Assembly (NCBI GenBank): GCA_900128395.1
Contig: LT649401.1
Location: 1-28,462 of the forward strand
Length of the DNA: 28,462 bases
From: Stramenopiles sp. TOSAG23-2
Lineage: Eukaryota; Sar
Direction of reading: 5' to 3'
Shown: positions 9,701 through 17,681 of the stretch, piece by piece
Layout: the number at the start of each line of letters is the position of its first letter
How positions within the stretch are numbered: position 1 is the stretch's first letter
Made by a program: the position numbers and the translations under genes
Notes under the pieces: generated by a model
Told to the model about the DNA's origin: nothing
Database searches by the model: none
The model's input: only the letters and a program-made list of their open reading frames with translations

Positions 9701-12063
9701 ATAATGTTGTCGTTACAAATATTTTAGCTGATACTAGTGGAAATACCAATTCAATTATAAATAGCAAAATAACAGAAGGAAAAAAAACAAATGTTGTGAA
9801 TTATAATAACGATATCAATGTAAATGCTAAGCTAGTTTTATTGCGTAAATTTAAAGAAGTGGCATCCGGCAAATCGTTTGGAATCAATTGGCAAAATAAA
9901 AGTTTAACACGACGATTTTTAATGAGTTTGAATGACAAGTTTTGCTTAGCATCTGATTCTTTGCCAATAACATTACGAACTTTGTTAAATGTGGGATATG
10001 AAAAAGGTGCATTTTTATTCCCATATGACCTACGCCGACATTATTTCTTAGCGACTGCGTTTGGTGTCCGAAGAGCTTTGTATTACATACAACGCGAGGA
10101 TAATGCAAATGTGGGATTAGGTGGTGGTTCGAGACCGACAAGCCGCGGTTCACCATCGCCAATTCGAAGTTCCGCAAATCGCACTGAAGGGCGTTTTCGC
10201 TTGTCTAAGTTGAAGAAAGAACTAGTAATGATGTCTCGTGAGCATATTGTTAGTCATGCTACTTTGTTTTTTGGACAACATGCAAATAGGAAAGCGGCTT
10301 TAGAAGTTCGATTTTTAAGTGAAAAAGGAACAGGTTCAGGGGTTACACGTGAATTTTACAGTGTCTTGGCGTCTGCATTGCAATCTCGTGAAGGAAGTAA
10401 ATGCTCTGTACATACCGATAAACATTCACTGCTATCGTTAGTACCATGTGAATTAACAGTCAGCTCTGGCTACATGGATGTCACACATTCTGGTATAATT
10501 TCAACACAATTTTCTGGATTTCCAACAATGATTGCTAATAAAAATATTGCATTAAGCGATGGGAAATGGTATTATGAAGTTGAAATTACGAAGAAAGGGT
10601 TGGCACAAATAGGATTTGGCAGCTCCGTATATAATGGTGGTGACTCTGAGAAAGGAGATGGAGTCGGTGATGATGATGACAGCTGGTCGTATGATGGTGC
10701 ACGTGTATTGAAATGGCATGGTGGTTCAAATGATGGTTTCGGTCGAGGATGGAAAGTCGGAGATGTAGTTGGCTGTTGCGTAGATATGGATTTACGGGAG
10801 ATTAAATATAGTTTAAATGGATCCTTCACCGCTCCGATGGGAGTTGCATTTATCAATATTAGCGAAGACGTTAAATATGTTTACCCAGCACTGACGATTA
10901 ACAGTTCCTTTGGTGGCAAAGTATGTTTTGGCGGTGGAATGCATGGTACAACAAAATACGACCCACCAGAAGGTTATAAATGTATTTTTGAAGCATATGA
11001 TCTCCCTGTATTAAATGAAAGTTCCGATGCAAGTAAAGATTTAATACAGAAAAGTGTTAGTAATAACAATTCAGAATTTGATATGTGGGTGGATGATTTA
11101 AAACAAGAAGGCCAGTACGTAATGAACCCGATTGGTTTGTTTCCAACACCACTGCCAAATGGCCATGAAGCGACTAGAATTATTTGCAAGCGTTTCCAAT
11201 TGATTGGTCGCTTAGTTGGTCGAGCATTGATGGACGAACAAATTTTACCACTTCCTTTATCGTATGATTTCTTAAGTTTAGTTTTAGGGGAAACTATACC
11301 AATAGAACGATTACCTGGAATATTCGTTGATTCTCCGACACGAGGTAAATTAATACAAGATTTACTTAATAGTACCCGGGAAGATGAAAGCGAAACAATT
11401 TCTGTTAAGGATAACAATAGTAAGAAATTGCAAAGGCAGCTAAGTGCTGAACTGTACATGGAAGATATGGTTACTGGCGTACCATTGATCGAAAATGGTA
11501 ATGATATTTTAGTAGATGAAACAAACTACATGCAATACGTCCAATTAATGCATAAGTTTTTATGTACAGATGGAACGAAAAAGCAAGTAGAGGCATTTAA
11601 GCAAGGTTTAAACGATGTTGGCGAAAATGTCTTGAAGAAGTTAAGAATGTTTAGTCCAGCTGAGATTCGACAATTAATATGTGGAAATGAAACTATTGAT
11701 TGGACGGAAGATGTCATATTTGAATGTATCAATGCAGAGCATGGGTATCAAAAAGATAGCAAAGAAGTTCATGATTTAGCAACTGTTTTATGCGAGTTTG
11801 ATCAAACAGAGCGGAAATCGTTTTTAACATTTTTAACTGGATGCCCACATTTACCTGCTGGTGGATTGAAAAACTTATCTCCTCAAATATGTGTATATAA
11901 GAAGAAGCCATCAGATGAAGTTGGCGATATCGATAATGCATTGACAAGTAGTAGAACGTGCAGGAATCAATTGCATTTACCACCATATAGCAATGTAAAT
12001 ATTATGAGGAAAAAATTGAAGCAAAGTATGGAGGAAAGTTTAGGTGCTATTGATTTGGCGTAG
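748..12063 (+). CDS. Giant HECT E3 ubiquitin ligase, HECTD1/TRIP12/UPL3-like, with ANK, MIB, UBA, zinc-finger, Tudor-like and inserted SPRY domains
   Basis: A 3771-aa single-exon protein that should transfer ubiquitin from an E2 through a catalytic cysteine to substrates. Approximate modules: armadillo-like helices 1-300; Asn-rich linker 305-345; Tudor/Agenet-like 402-447; degenerate ankyrins 455-590 resembling those of HECTD1; Tudor-like 1244-1292; ankyrins 1360-1445 (NTALHIAA, GTPLHWAA); MIB/HERC2-like 1460-1571; Tudor-like 1770-1820; UBA 1951-1990; Tudor-knot/MBT-like 2083-2142; RanBP2-type zinc finger 2305-2331 (W2307, C2309, C2312, N2317, C2324, C2327); Tudor-like pair 2535-2628; HECT from about 3155 to the end. 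The HECT start (LEVRFLSEKGTGSGVTREFY) and end (LHLPPYS) match the UPL3/HECTD1 group; C3738 is the predicted ubiquitin-accepting cysteine. A SPRY domain (about 3232-3415) interrupts the HECT N-lobe. The start is the first ATG, after an A-rich leader. Family assignment is firm; substrates are unknown. The arrangement of modules is inferred by eye. Confidence 0.95.
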   Translation: MDPSTFLQLLHRTDDEAAIYHFQILEQLNEVLLRAMDFGIVEKYPPSEFLPALCKILKRPVHILAETPVLCCRAIKQFLKIDQSRQCLRILLSQNIIGAYLDGLKVNRNNPDQTAKDLAEECIKTLEIFSRTFPSALYKEKALQPILQFKEICPPHFPADVKLSALSIISSICGCMNPFGDSNEFLSLLKSFVHELKSTKMNGGKGVNKIRESCLTSLSLLCDRGCFSIPQYDSQIFVTMKTELFPNLLPMLIRSEDVQLRSQVAILLSKVLSASEHVLRSMIQSNIIEIVNQSLGGHVLITTTTTNNNNNNNNYDIGNNNNNNENMKGNNNNENNNIDSNNTINATMTTTTAKTTAAASISLESLALCETLMNLLFTGHRMAALRSSPLQTLLRRNAGIHVGDAIVGLHPEQGQWYSGHVLADNGDGTFAVQYDDGEFEAKCNSVKHIGQASDSTQVRLLRAIQENNVTLVDQCLSKKGRPIDLLQCVDGQGTPTVVWALALGGSEIIERLLVHAKKLPKISRERLLGIALRTAAAFGRPWAIQRLLEEGAKAEERSGTGTSTYDAVLIGKFWAERCKVLIKRGGKHDQALNLLKESFKPNLEKEKQAFINICEKQLQIYNNQDHQKKKMNDDMTIKDVELGDDIVVAAATTTTTNEEKKNNVISLDMQKKTNDDNDVNKNNDKQTNNENKKSVEKTLEFLHTSIVKCQSAFVGSILQTLCNLSNDPSCEASLRLHTVRLILSLCQYAPKEMLRKSIIEDNKEQSPFLNEGEVRRRDSRNNISSRNSNNSSSTEEKNHGNDNNNTNNSTDNAVSKSDDDADLDMDEFAMFQPRPKITISAILATLLEQLLVPQGDQDLLGMALRLTWSLLKKDLDYFHPEFLRRGIIEKVEVIYDQEAHSKNFLGACCSAILELEIEEEELMATKNENDLFLNKLNAIPLSPLSPSKRKGILDDSPGTSSSLSGRKGSIRDGSPSLKRLLRSGSAYDALVNAVGDLQAICMAKSYESLTVVESQEFDHAIAVLTNTFTNNDFTAYEFEQSNLEELLTFVFNDDNEIGKTYVPHFNSAFGLSDISLISPDGKEDDEDDDALARRRRSSSKGGGSFNHQDESFFKLITALQTSLAKEVEFLCSNATSPEKKDGNNQNGTSSAKKQNDYNSNWTKPIRVCLKRYDNDDTTKANIVEVEGDRDLTVNDSNNIGKIEDLDGKVFPVESLVPIADIESEILKQASFNSPKYRRWCMWLVGRRVEVLKSNGSWAVGEVLSWNKRKSSHKIVYNDGETQDHVMSKMYYRVIKMDENANSLGIEPLIIGLTRDGKTEEVKECLGVGNNSNTIPVNASNEEGKTDVETEEIPWDEIYDVNIQNSFGNTALHIAASWARTDIATMLLEKGGDLNARNSVGGTPLHWAARYGKVISIELLAKAGADMSAVDNDGKTPADVAESLRVSEAVIANGGKITEKFYNVGDLVRIRDNVWIHADVHNNDNTDEGSKSFPTYGWPKGTSEKDIALLKSASDSGLKENATAPKYIVGTIVEIVPSTDSKDGKLVIDFAEDESMEMTGWNAAPWEVISVVKPSFLIGSDKLADAASWKAPLSIIDDAAEKSGYVESISCIFSRSPTYSKLKVNVFERIRDRQFALISTVSIPIDTTVLTPQLQMIKLPKSERPKIGKGQYLGLSCVRGHHLNIHSRSTKGYKTNIFYGDPPTRRGQISTFKSYLGSDKRGTTAAGWFATIVVDQDDDVDVQDKGAVGETVYANNLKKTASTSSKEKFRQGDRVMAMWKEGRQAKYTDFYPSTIMSVNKDGTYVVKYDDGYSDKAVKPKFIHAVEKADVEKNVVAKFKAARAEKLRRNQRKSSTNDGSSQSSSRRSSRSESADMLAKMKERVKSMRSRLENSGLRPPPAPGSGWEEMMRGESERPTGTPGSSTPFSSIRELRQKQTRPKKPQKPPEPPAAMVAQLTDMGFPEDQVKRALLAAGNDPNRAVEYCMNPDAMPSSAFSEMAQQVFGGGSDNNNEGTPSGMLQSRSSNNPTSQTTSASSFQSELGQMFGGLMSEMGNALGRSRGNSENETDEDKAGPPPTDEFTDSLKVGMFVDAKDSYGKWYEAAVKEVIPESPNGKRVFIHFFGWSDRFNEWIDVNSGRVQPSYSMIEPWRESLLSPGTMVECKIASGGENSGSREWNIAKVVDVNEDNEEIKIQSLMSNETNDPVLRAEEWISIESERLCKQGTHIVAISTDPDKLLNDPRALAQLLQNPSSLRGALSAMARETSGDSEHAGALSALQKQLGFLAKKIIRSGPQREPETVVDPTPLYWCCFNCTFERNLPSERYCRLCGMRGIVPRREMVEDLQVVVQNKDTGMWEEGRVSSSNEDGSITITFVNGINECVVKDPVGITSKMGEDDTVVQVSSLAARQEDEEFEQDKAEQREERRQHSEGEVIRLKGTNILQDARAEKILYSRHSDTESFQRAKASELFIALPKEYKVGNTVGNRGTLIQPFKIQTFMSNEHLYNAHFGSSLSKRDHYLRMKSTVDSNIHTYNPVYLIGQRVEFYWVLESQWFEGTISNYDPISNMHTVLYDDGEVKQYNLKKKTWRVLRTYALGDIVECWKSSKLMFVPGKIVKVDKKNGYYKVELFEKLNVKQRKSPKVSGKKGKKKDINNSKSTTNTTRKNGVSLRPGAFYLGTFAKTDVVNVLSNGGLNNSANYEIVGINNAPSNDMEVQDDIVNDDNNAVTTTAMNRLVSLAQFNSEDRANQQILSPVVHPLHLRFNLFVENEDNTKYIFNPMYEHVLQTLFAKIVSFIDSNDGLAIPNEQFQALAKVSVVFRRAFEASSATMNNTSKAKGGDKNSNKTGEIFSSSDVVIDEDGDENSSTRNLLEYEYIDFGIFKNILNLLRVEILSRALWTDLTCICNYKYDLEEFAEETEEAVEESKEKNIFDVNGVTKLQSDQTLSSVVAEWWETFGEPKGETYEADKVYTIFYKLGFVPNKFTTGKNNVVVTNILADTSGNTNSIINSKITEGKKTNVVNYNNDINVNAKLVLLRKFKEVASGKSFGINWQNKSLTRRFLMSLNDKFCLASDSLPITLRTLLNVGYEKGAFLFPYDLRRHYFLATAFGVRRALYYIQREDNANVGLGGGSRPTSRGSPSPIRSSANRTEGRFRLSKLKKELVMMSREHIVSHATLFFGQHANRKAALEVRFLSEKGTGSGVTREFYSVLASALQSREGSKCSVHTDKHSLLSLVPCELTVSSGYMDVTHSGIISTQFSGFPTMIANKNIALSDGKWYYEVEITKKGLAQIGFGSSVYNGGDSEKGDGVGDDDDSWSYDGARVLKWHGGSNDGFGRGWKVGDVVGCCVDMDLREIKYSLNGSFTAPMGVAFINISEDVKYVYPALTINSSFGGKVCFGGGMHGTTKYDPPEGYKCIFEAYDLPVLNESSDASKDLIQKSVSNNNSEFDMWVDDLKQEGQYVMNPIGLFPTPLPNGHEATRIICKRFQLIGRLVGRALMDEQILPLPLSYDFLSLVLGETIPIERLPGIFVDSPTRGKLIQDLLNSTREDESETISVKDNNSKKLQRQLSAELYMEDMVTGVPLIENGNDILVDETNYMQYVQLMHKFLCTDGTKKQVEAFKQGLNDVGENVLKKLRMFSPAEIRQLICGNETIDWTEDVIFECINAEHGYQKDSKEVHDLATVLCEFDQTERKSFLTFLTGCPHLPAGGLKNLSPQICVYKKKPSDEVGDIDNALTSSRTCRNQLHLPPYSNVNIMRKKLKQSMEESLGAIDLA
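1650..1719 (+). repeat. ACT/AAT trinucleotide microsatellite inside the HECT gene
   Basis: Runs of ACT then AAT/TAA triplets encode a Thr run and then poly-Asn between the armadillo-like region and the first Tudor-like module. The repeat is in frame and probably varies in length between strains. It marks a disordered linker. Confidence 0.85.
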
Positions 12064-12171
12064 GGAGGGACACGTTAAAAAAGTATATGAACTTTGTGTA
12101 TTTAATTTATAATGTGTAAAAATAAAGGTCAAGAAGGAGAGTGCCGAGTAGTGAAGGAGAGTGAAACATGT

Positions 12172-12698
12172 GATGAGAGAGTTGTGAAAAAAGGAAATTA
12201 ATACGTCGGTACTCGTAGGAGAGTGTGGAGAAAAATGAATGTCCCACACATAATAAAAATTAATATTTCGATATTTCGAACACGCTTCGTCGGGGTATAT
12301 CTCATATTCACATGAAAAAAAAATTACGAAGGTACGTCGTACGTAACAAAAATATTTTAATATTACGTCATACTTTTATATTTTCAGTATTTTTACCCTC
12401 TAAAAATGTACACCCTTTTTACAATACTCCACAAACGATGAGAGAGTTGTGAAAAAAGGAAATTAATACGTCGGTACTCGTAGGAGAGTGTGGAGAAAAA
12501 TGAATGTCCCACACATAATAAAAATTAATATTTCGATATTTCGAACACGCTTCGTCGGGGTATATCTCATATTCACATGAAAAAAAAATTACGAAGGTAC
12601 GTCGTACGTAACAAAAATATTTTAATATTACGTCATACTTTTATATTTTCAGTATTTTTACCCTCTAAAATGTACACCCTTTTTACAATACTCCACAA
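12172..12698. repeat. Near-perfect 263-bp direct tandem duplication in the convergent spacer
   Basis: Copy 1 covers 12172-12434 and copy 2 covers 12437-12698. They are joined by two bases, and the only difference I can see is one A in a run (ccctctaaaaatg versus ccctctaaaatg). The unit contains a gtgtgg...ccacac inverted pair, a TTTCGATATTTCGAA near-palindrome and a CGTACG core. It lies between the 3' ends of the HECT gene (+) and the GOST-like gene (-), so both copies may fall in 3' untranslated or terminator sequence. No transposase and no clear target-site duplication are visible. A small open frame at 12577-12759 is not convincing. Confidence 0.95.
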
Positions 12699-12728
12699 CT
12701 CCCTGCCTGCTGCCTGCCTGTTCCCTTT

Positions 12729-14924
12729 TTATTGTTCACTTTCTTTCATCTCATTTTGATTGTGTTCCGCTCCACTGCTGTTATCATCCACCACATCTTC
12801 TACAACAACATCGTTATTTTGTTGCTGCTGTTGCATCTGCTCATTATTATTCTGTATTCCTTGATTTTCTTCATCATCAATATCATTAGATGATGTATTA
12901 TTATTGTCAGTAGTGAAATATCCAATCGAACCATTATTATCTGGATTTACAAATACTATACTTTGTTTACTAGTAATATTATTATCATCGTTTGATGACG
13001 TAGTGCCTTCTTCATTTGATGGTACTACTTGACTGTTATTAATATTAAATCGAGCCATTAAAACGTCATTCAATGTAACAATGATAATATTGAAATTTCT
13101 TGCTCTAAATATGATTAAAATCATTAAAAGGAAGATAAATTCAATAGTATCATCTATTATTTGCTTTACATACGGCGAGTAAACTCGTACACTTACTTCT
13201 ATATTGATGTAAAACCATGTTATGGCATTTAAACACAAATATATTGTAAATGCCCATCGATAATATAAGAATAATCTTAATTTAATATCTTGAGGTGTAT
13301 TTGTTAAATCCACACCTGGCTGAATGTCTTCTAATGCTTCTAATTGCAACGACATTTCCCCACTTCTATTTACACTGGCAATCCATACAACAACTAAAAT
13401 GAAGGCATAACTAACACCGAGGCTTATAACTCCCATAACATATATAGCAGTGTTTAAACCATTTACAGTACCACTGTATCGGCGATAATATGGTTCTATG
13501 AATTGGCTCCCAGAGAAATAGGTACTAAATAATTTTCCTAAAAAAAATACAAATAAAACTAAATACATTTGAACTGTCTCTTTTCGTGTAAAGGATTTCG
13601 TAGTAATCATCCATCCTTTTGCTATTCGTATCATCATTTCATATAATAATGTTTCAAATATTACTTCCACAACAACATTTACTAATGGTGTAGTTGGCTT
13701 GTTTAAATTTGAATTTACCCAATATTGCCAATTTCTATAGATGTATAATAATATCATTTTTTCATCGTATGAATGTGTGTGTGTGTGTGTTTAAAAATGT
13801 TAGAAAACACATGAAAAACAAAGATTGAAAATGATATATATATATATATATCTCCAATATACTTACAAATATTGTACAAATGATTTTAACACTAATATTG
13901 GTGCGATATGCCATTGTAATAAAATACCATTTGCATTTCTAAAAATAAATGTATTAACAATCCATACGATTGCCAATGCAGCATATATAAGCATTATTAC
14001 AAAATAAACTGTGATATATGGCACTTCAGATGTAGAAAGCCATCCATTTGGATTTTTATATGTATACCAAAATTCTAAATCAAAATCATTAAAATCTTGT
14101 ACATACATGGTGCAATTAATATTATGTATTTTGTTCCAATCATTAACATATGTAAAAGAAGAAATATGATCTCCACCATTATTACCATTATTAGTTTCTA
14201 CATATGTGATTAAATTAGTAGATGGACATGATCTTAATGCAGCACCACGATAACCTCTCATTTCACAATTTGTAAATGTCTATTATGGAACGTAGCGTAG
14301 GATATATATATATATATAAAGGGAGAGCGAGAGATGGTGTTAGAGAGAGGACATCATTTGTATTATTAAATTTAAAGGAAAAAGGAATTTACTTACAAAT
14401 ACATAAACTTCCGGTTTTGTAAATGTTATATTAAATTGTAAATTAGCAGTATATGTCCCACCTAAATCTTTTGTCGTATCTGGCGTTGCAATTAATGGAT
14501 ATGCAATACAATCTGGTGCATTTTTATGATACCAATCTAATACACACATAGATCTTGATTCTTTTGGAAGGGAACGTGCAATACTTGAATAATACCTAAT
14601 TGCACTACGATAGGATTTATATGGGCATAAATTGACATAAAACATAATACGATCATTTCGTGTTGGATTATTAAATGAATCATATTGCATCATTTGATTA
14701 TATGAAGATGTTTTTGGATCTGTCATTTTTACTTTAATTTGCATATCTGCATGACCATTAATATCAAAACCATATAAATTCATATTGACCAAATCCGACG
14801 TACCAAGTACTGCATATGGTTTCGAATATTTATCTTTTGTTTTTGCTTGTGCATTTACATGTGAAATATTATTATAAAATATATTAGTAATAATAATCAT
14901 AAATATGTAATAATATTTTATCAT
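12729..14924 (-). CDS. GOST-family (Lung 7TM-receptor-like) seven-transmembrane protein, three exons
   Basis: Joined from exons 14924-14397, 14279-13867 and 13734-12729 it reads 648 aa without a break (phases 0 and 2). Residues 1-26 form a signal peptide ending near VNAQA. Residues 27-255 are a luminal/extracellular domain with paired cysteines (CPYKS, CVLDWYHKNAPDC, the NC just after the first junction, NCTMYV). Seven hydrophobic segments follow, near 263-288, 294-318, 330-351, 369-386, 407-433, 467-490 and 507-524. The IAKGW sequence after the third segment (about 351-355) is typical of the GPR107/TMEM87/GPR180-type family, which works in Golgi-endosome trafficking. The C-terminal tail is Asn/Gln/acidic and disordered. 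The gene faces away from the U1A-like gene across a 1 kb spacer. Superfamily assignment is good; the subfamily is not resolved. The first ATG gives a proper signal peptide. Confidence 0.88.
13735..13866 (-). other. Intron 2 of the GOST-like gene (132 nt)
   Basis: On the minus strand it begins GTAAGT (13866-13861) after ...CAATATTT and ends ...CATCTATAG (AG at 13736-13735). Removing it joins a two-base phase remnant to the next exon, giving Q-Y-L-N-W-Q-Y-W across a transmembrane segment. The two flanking reading frames otherwise each run into unrelated sequence. The intron contains AT and AC dinucleotide runs. Confidence 0.88.
14280..14396 (-). other. Intron 1 of the GOST-like gene (117 nt)
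   Basis: On the minus strand it begins GTAAGT (14396-14391) after ...GTATTT and ends ...CCATAATAG (AG at 14281-14280). It contains a CT-rich tract. Splicing in phase 0 yields PEVYVF joined to TFTNCEMRG, supplying an NC motif upstream of the rest of the luminal domain. Confidence 0.88.
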
Positions 14925-15958
14925 ACTGATGATATATATATATATATATAATATTATTATCTATCAATATATATATATGATCTACAAAATGGATTAATTT
15001 AAATAAATATTTTATAATCTGATAATGATGATGTGTTATGACAATACGTATATATATATATATGTCCATCCATCAATGTGTTTGTGTCCCACACATGTTT
15101 ACATTATATATATTGGGCTGTATCTGGTATATATATATATTATAGGGAGACGAGACGATTTTTATGAGTGTATAGGCCAATATAGGGATGTAGGGATCGA
15201 GTAGACTGTAACTATGCACCTATCACCATATGTAGAGACGTATTGTAGACGACTATAGATCTATGTCAATTTTGTCAAAGTAGCATGTGTATTAACGTGA
15301 TAAAACGTGATACGTGATAACTGCCTCTCTGTATTCTGTGTTCTGTGTTCTGTGTACTACGTACTACTGTACACTCTGAGTGAGCCAGTGAGACTCTCGG
15401 AGGCACAAAGGGAAATATTCTAAGATCGTTGCTCTTGATCTCTTGATGCTGCTGCTGATGCTGCTGCTGTTTTCCAGTGTCTGCTACGATATATATAATA
15501 TTCCATGGAATTATATAAATTCAATATATATAAAGAAGTACTGAGTAATACGTATAGAATAAAAAGCACAAAAAGATAAAATAAAACCTTCCAGATTTCC
15601 GATAGAACAAAATTTTCCTCTCTCTACAAACCATATTATTAATATTATAATATATTACAATATTTAATACTATATTTACTCTACATCTGTATACATCTGT
15701 ACATATCATTATACAATTTGTAGCTGCTTTTTGTGTTTTTCAGCTTTTTTGTGATGAGCCCGTAAACCTAATGAGCTAATAATGCTACCTATGCGCCTGT
15801 TTTTAAAATGATGATTCCATTTTCCTCATTCCCATCAGGATATTTTGATATATCTATTAGAGTTTATTAATATTAACACTGCACACTATTGGATTTATGA
15901 ATGAATAAAACACCCCATAAAAAAATATGAATATAGATATGAATATACAGAGAGAGAG
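14925..15958. other. Divergent AT-rich spacer, probable bidirectional promoter region
   Basis: About 1 kb between two genes transcribed away from each other. It holds several AT dinucleotide runs (near 14933-14952, 15050-15063, 15130-15140), a CTGTGTT triplication near 15335-15358 and a GCT-rich patch near 15447-15470. The 12-mer tgtcccacacat at 15085-15096 also occurs in both copies of the 263-bp duplication (12240 and 12505). No tRNA, snRNA or protein gene was recognised. Confidence 0.5.
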
Positions 15959-16988
15959 ATGGATACAAGTGAACAACAACACAAGAAAGATCAGAAGAAG
16001 ACAACAATGGAACAACAACAATTTCAACCACCACCTGGTAATCAATTTCAACCACCACCTGGTAATCAATTTCAACCACCACCGTAAGTATTATTATTAA
16101 CACAATATATAGATACCAAATATTATAATTACGTAATTTATTATTTATTTATAAATTAATTTATATTTATAAATAAATAAAATACTATCTATCTAATAAT
16201 ATTAATAACTTTACATATCATATAAAAAAAATATATTTTTCTAACATCATTTTACATACATATTCATATATATATATATACGAATGCACAGTGGTGGACA
16301 ATTTTATCAACAACCACCACCACCACAACAACAACAACAAAGAGAACCACCACCATTGGAAACACCAAGTCAAACTATTTATGTAAACCACATAAATCAA
16401 AAAATCAAACCAAATGTATTAAAAGAACATTTACAAACTATTTTTTCAAAATATGGTACTATATTAGAATTACATGTGCGGAAATCATATAAAACAAGAG
16501 GGCAAGCATGGGTTACATATGAAAACATGGACGATGCAAAAAAAGCAATTGATAATTTAATTATTATACAAACTGAATTTAACGATTTAAATATTAATAA
16601 TACAAGACCAATACAAGTGAATTATAGTAAAAATAAAGCAATTACAATCGCAAAAAAAGATGGAACGTATAAAGAAAGAAAACGTGTATTTGATAATAAT
16701 AATACTAATCAAAACGGTAATGATGGTAACAACGATAATAATAATAAAAGGATGAAAATAGATAATCCACCGCATAGTACATTATTAATACAAAATATAC
16801 CAAAAGAAATGGAAGAACAACAATTAATTGAAATATTTAATAAATTTCCAAAATTTAAAAAATTTCGTTTTATACGTATACGTGATGTTGCATTTGTTGA
16901 TTTTGATAATGTTAGTAGTGCAACACATGCTATAAATGAAATACGACGGGTGGAACCATCGATGCATTTAAATTATGCAAAGCAGTAG
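15959..16988 (+). CDS. U1A/U2B''-like spliceosomal snRNP protein, two RRMs, two exons
   Basis: Exons 15959-16083 and 16292-16988 join to 273 aa. The N-terminus is Gln/Pro-rich with a tandem FQPPPGNQ repeat that continues smoothly over the junction (PPPGNQ to PPPGGQFYQQ), which supports the splice. RRM1 spans about 70-155, with RNP2 IYVNHI (71-76) and RNP1 RGQAWVTY (111-118). RRM2 spans about 205-272, with a short basic Asn-rich linker between them. This two-RRM layout with the short C-terminal RRM matches U1A and U2B'', which bind stem-loops of U1 or U2 snRNA in the nucleus. Many protists have a single protein serving both roles, so I do not assign a symbol. The ATG at 15959 is preferred; an in-frame ATG 16 codons later is possible. 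The open frame beginning at 16284 is an artefact of reading into the intron. Confidence 0.9.
16084..16291 (+). other. Intron of the U1A/U2B''-like gene (208 nt) with a 16-bp perfect hairpin
   Basis: It begins GTAAGT at 16084 and ends CACAG at 16291. The flanking exons join in phase 2 and keep the PPPG repeat intact. Inside, 16141-16156 and 16165-16180 are perfect reverse complements with an 8-nt loop, made only of A and T. An AT dinucleotide run precedes the acceptor. Confidence 0.88.
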
Positions 16989-17681
16989 CGAGAGAGTGTG
17001 TGAGGTGGGGATGGAGTAATGAGAGAGAGAGAGAGAGAGAATGGTTATGGAGTAATAAAGCGTTGATGTGTATTTATTTTTTTTGTTCAAAAATATACAT
17101 AAACTGCGCACTTGTATTCTGGTATTGCTATATGAGCTACGAATCGTATGAAGTAATACGAGTATGGAGTATGCTGGTAATGCTCCTGTATTCTACTGCT
17201 TTTTAATCTTTTACATCACCTTGCACTTCTCTTTGGAATTTTATACATAAATTAATTATCGTAAATCAATACGAATAGTATATGAAAAGTTCACATGATT
17301 AAATGTAAATTTTCGATATTATACACTATCACACGACAGTCTTTTTTTTTTAATCTTTTAGCAAAAAGGCTGGAAATAGTATAGTAATTTTAAAGTCTTC
17401 AATAGTACATAGTGTTATTTACAAAGTCATAAAAGAAGGAAAGTCCTCCTCCTTTTTCTTGACTTTAAAAATGGAGGAGGGGATTTTATCTTTTTTATAT
17501 CTTATAATACACTAAACTCGTTAAAAGACAAGAGTAAGGCGAAGGGAAGAAGGTATGCGAAAGATAGACTTTGTTATACAACACGATTGAAGAGGAACGA
17601 CTGTCTTGTAGAAATATATATATACAGAGGCATATTTAGAATAGTAGATTTTAGAATACTTTTATTAAGTTTTGTTTAAAA
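16989..17681. other. Spacer between the U1A-like gene and gene A
   Basis: No gene recognised. Just after the U1A-like stop there is a G/A-rich tract with a (GA)10 run at 17021-17040. Further on, 17445-17457 and 17467-17480 can fold into a hairpin pairing CCTCCTCC with GGAGGAGG and five T with five A around one bulged base, with a 9-nt loop. The last 150 bases are AT-rich and should include the promoter and leader of gene A. Confidence 0.5.

Noticed and set aside
12577-12759. 60-codon open frame in the duplicated spacer
   Set aside because: It is mostly within repeat copy 2, overlaps the end of the GOST-like gene on the other strand, and has no features of a protein.
16284-16291. ATG at 16284 as the start of the U1A-like protein
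   Set aside because: It lies in the last bases of the intron. Splicing to the exon at 15959-16083 keeps the frame and the PPPG repeat, with a GTAAGT donor and CAG acceptor.
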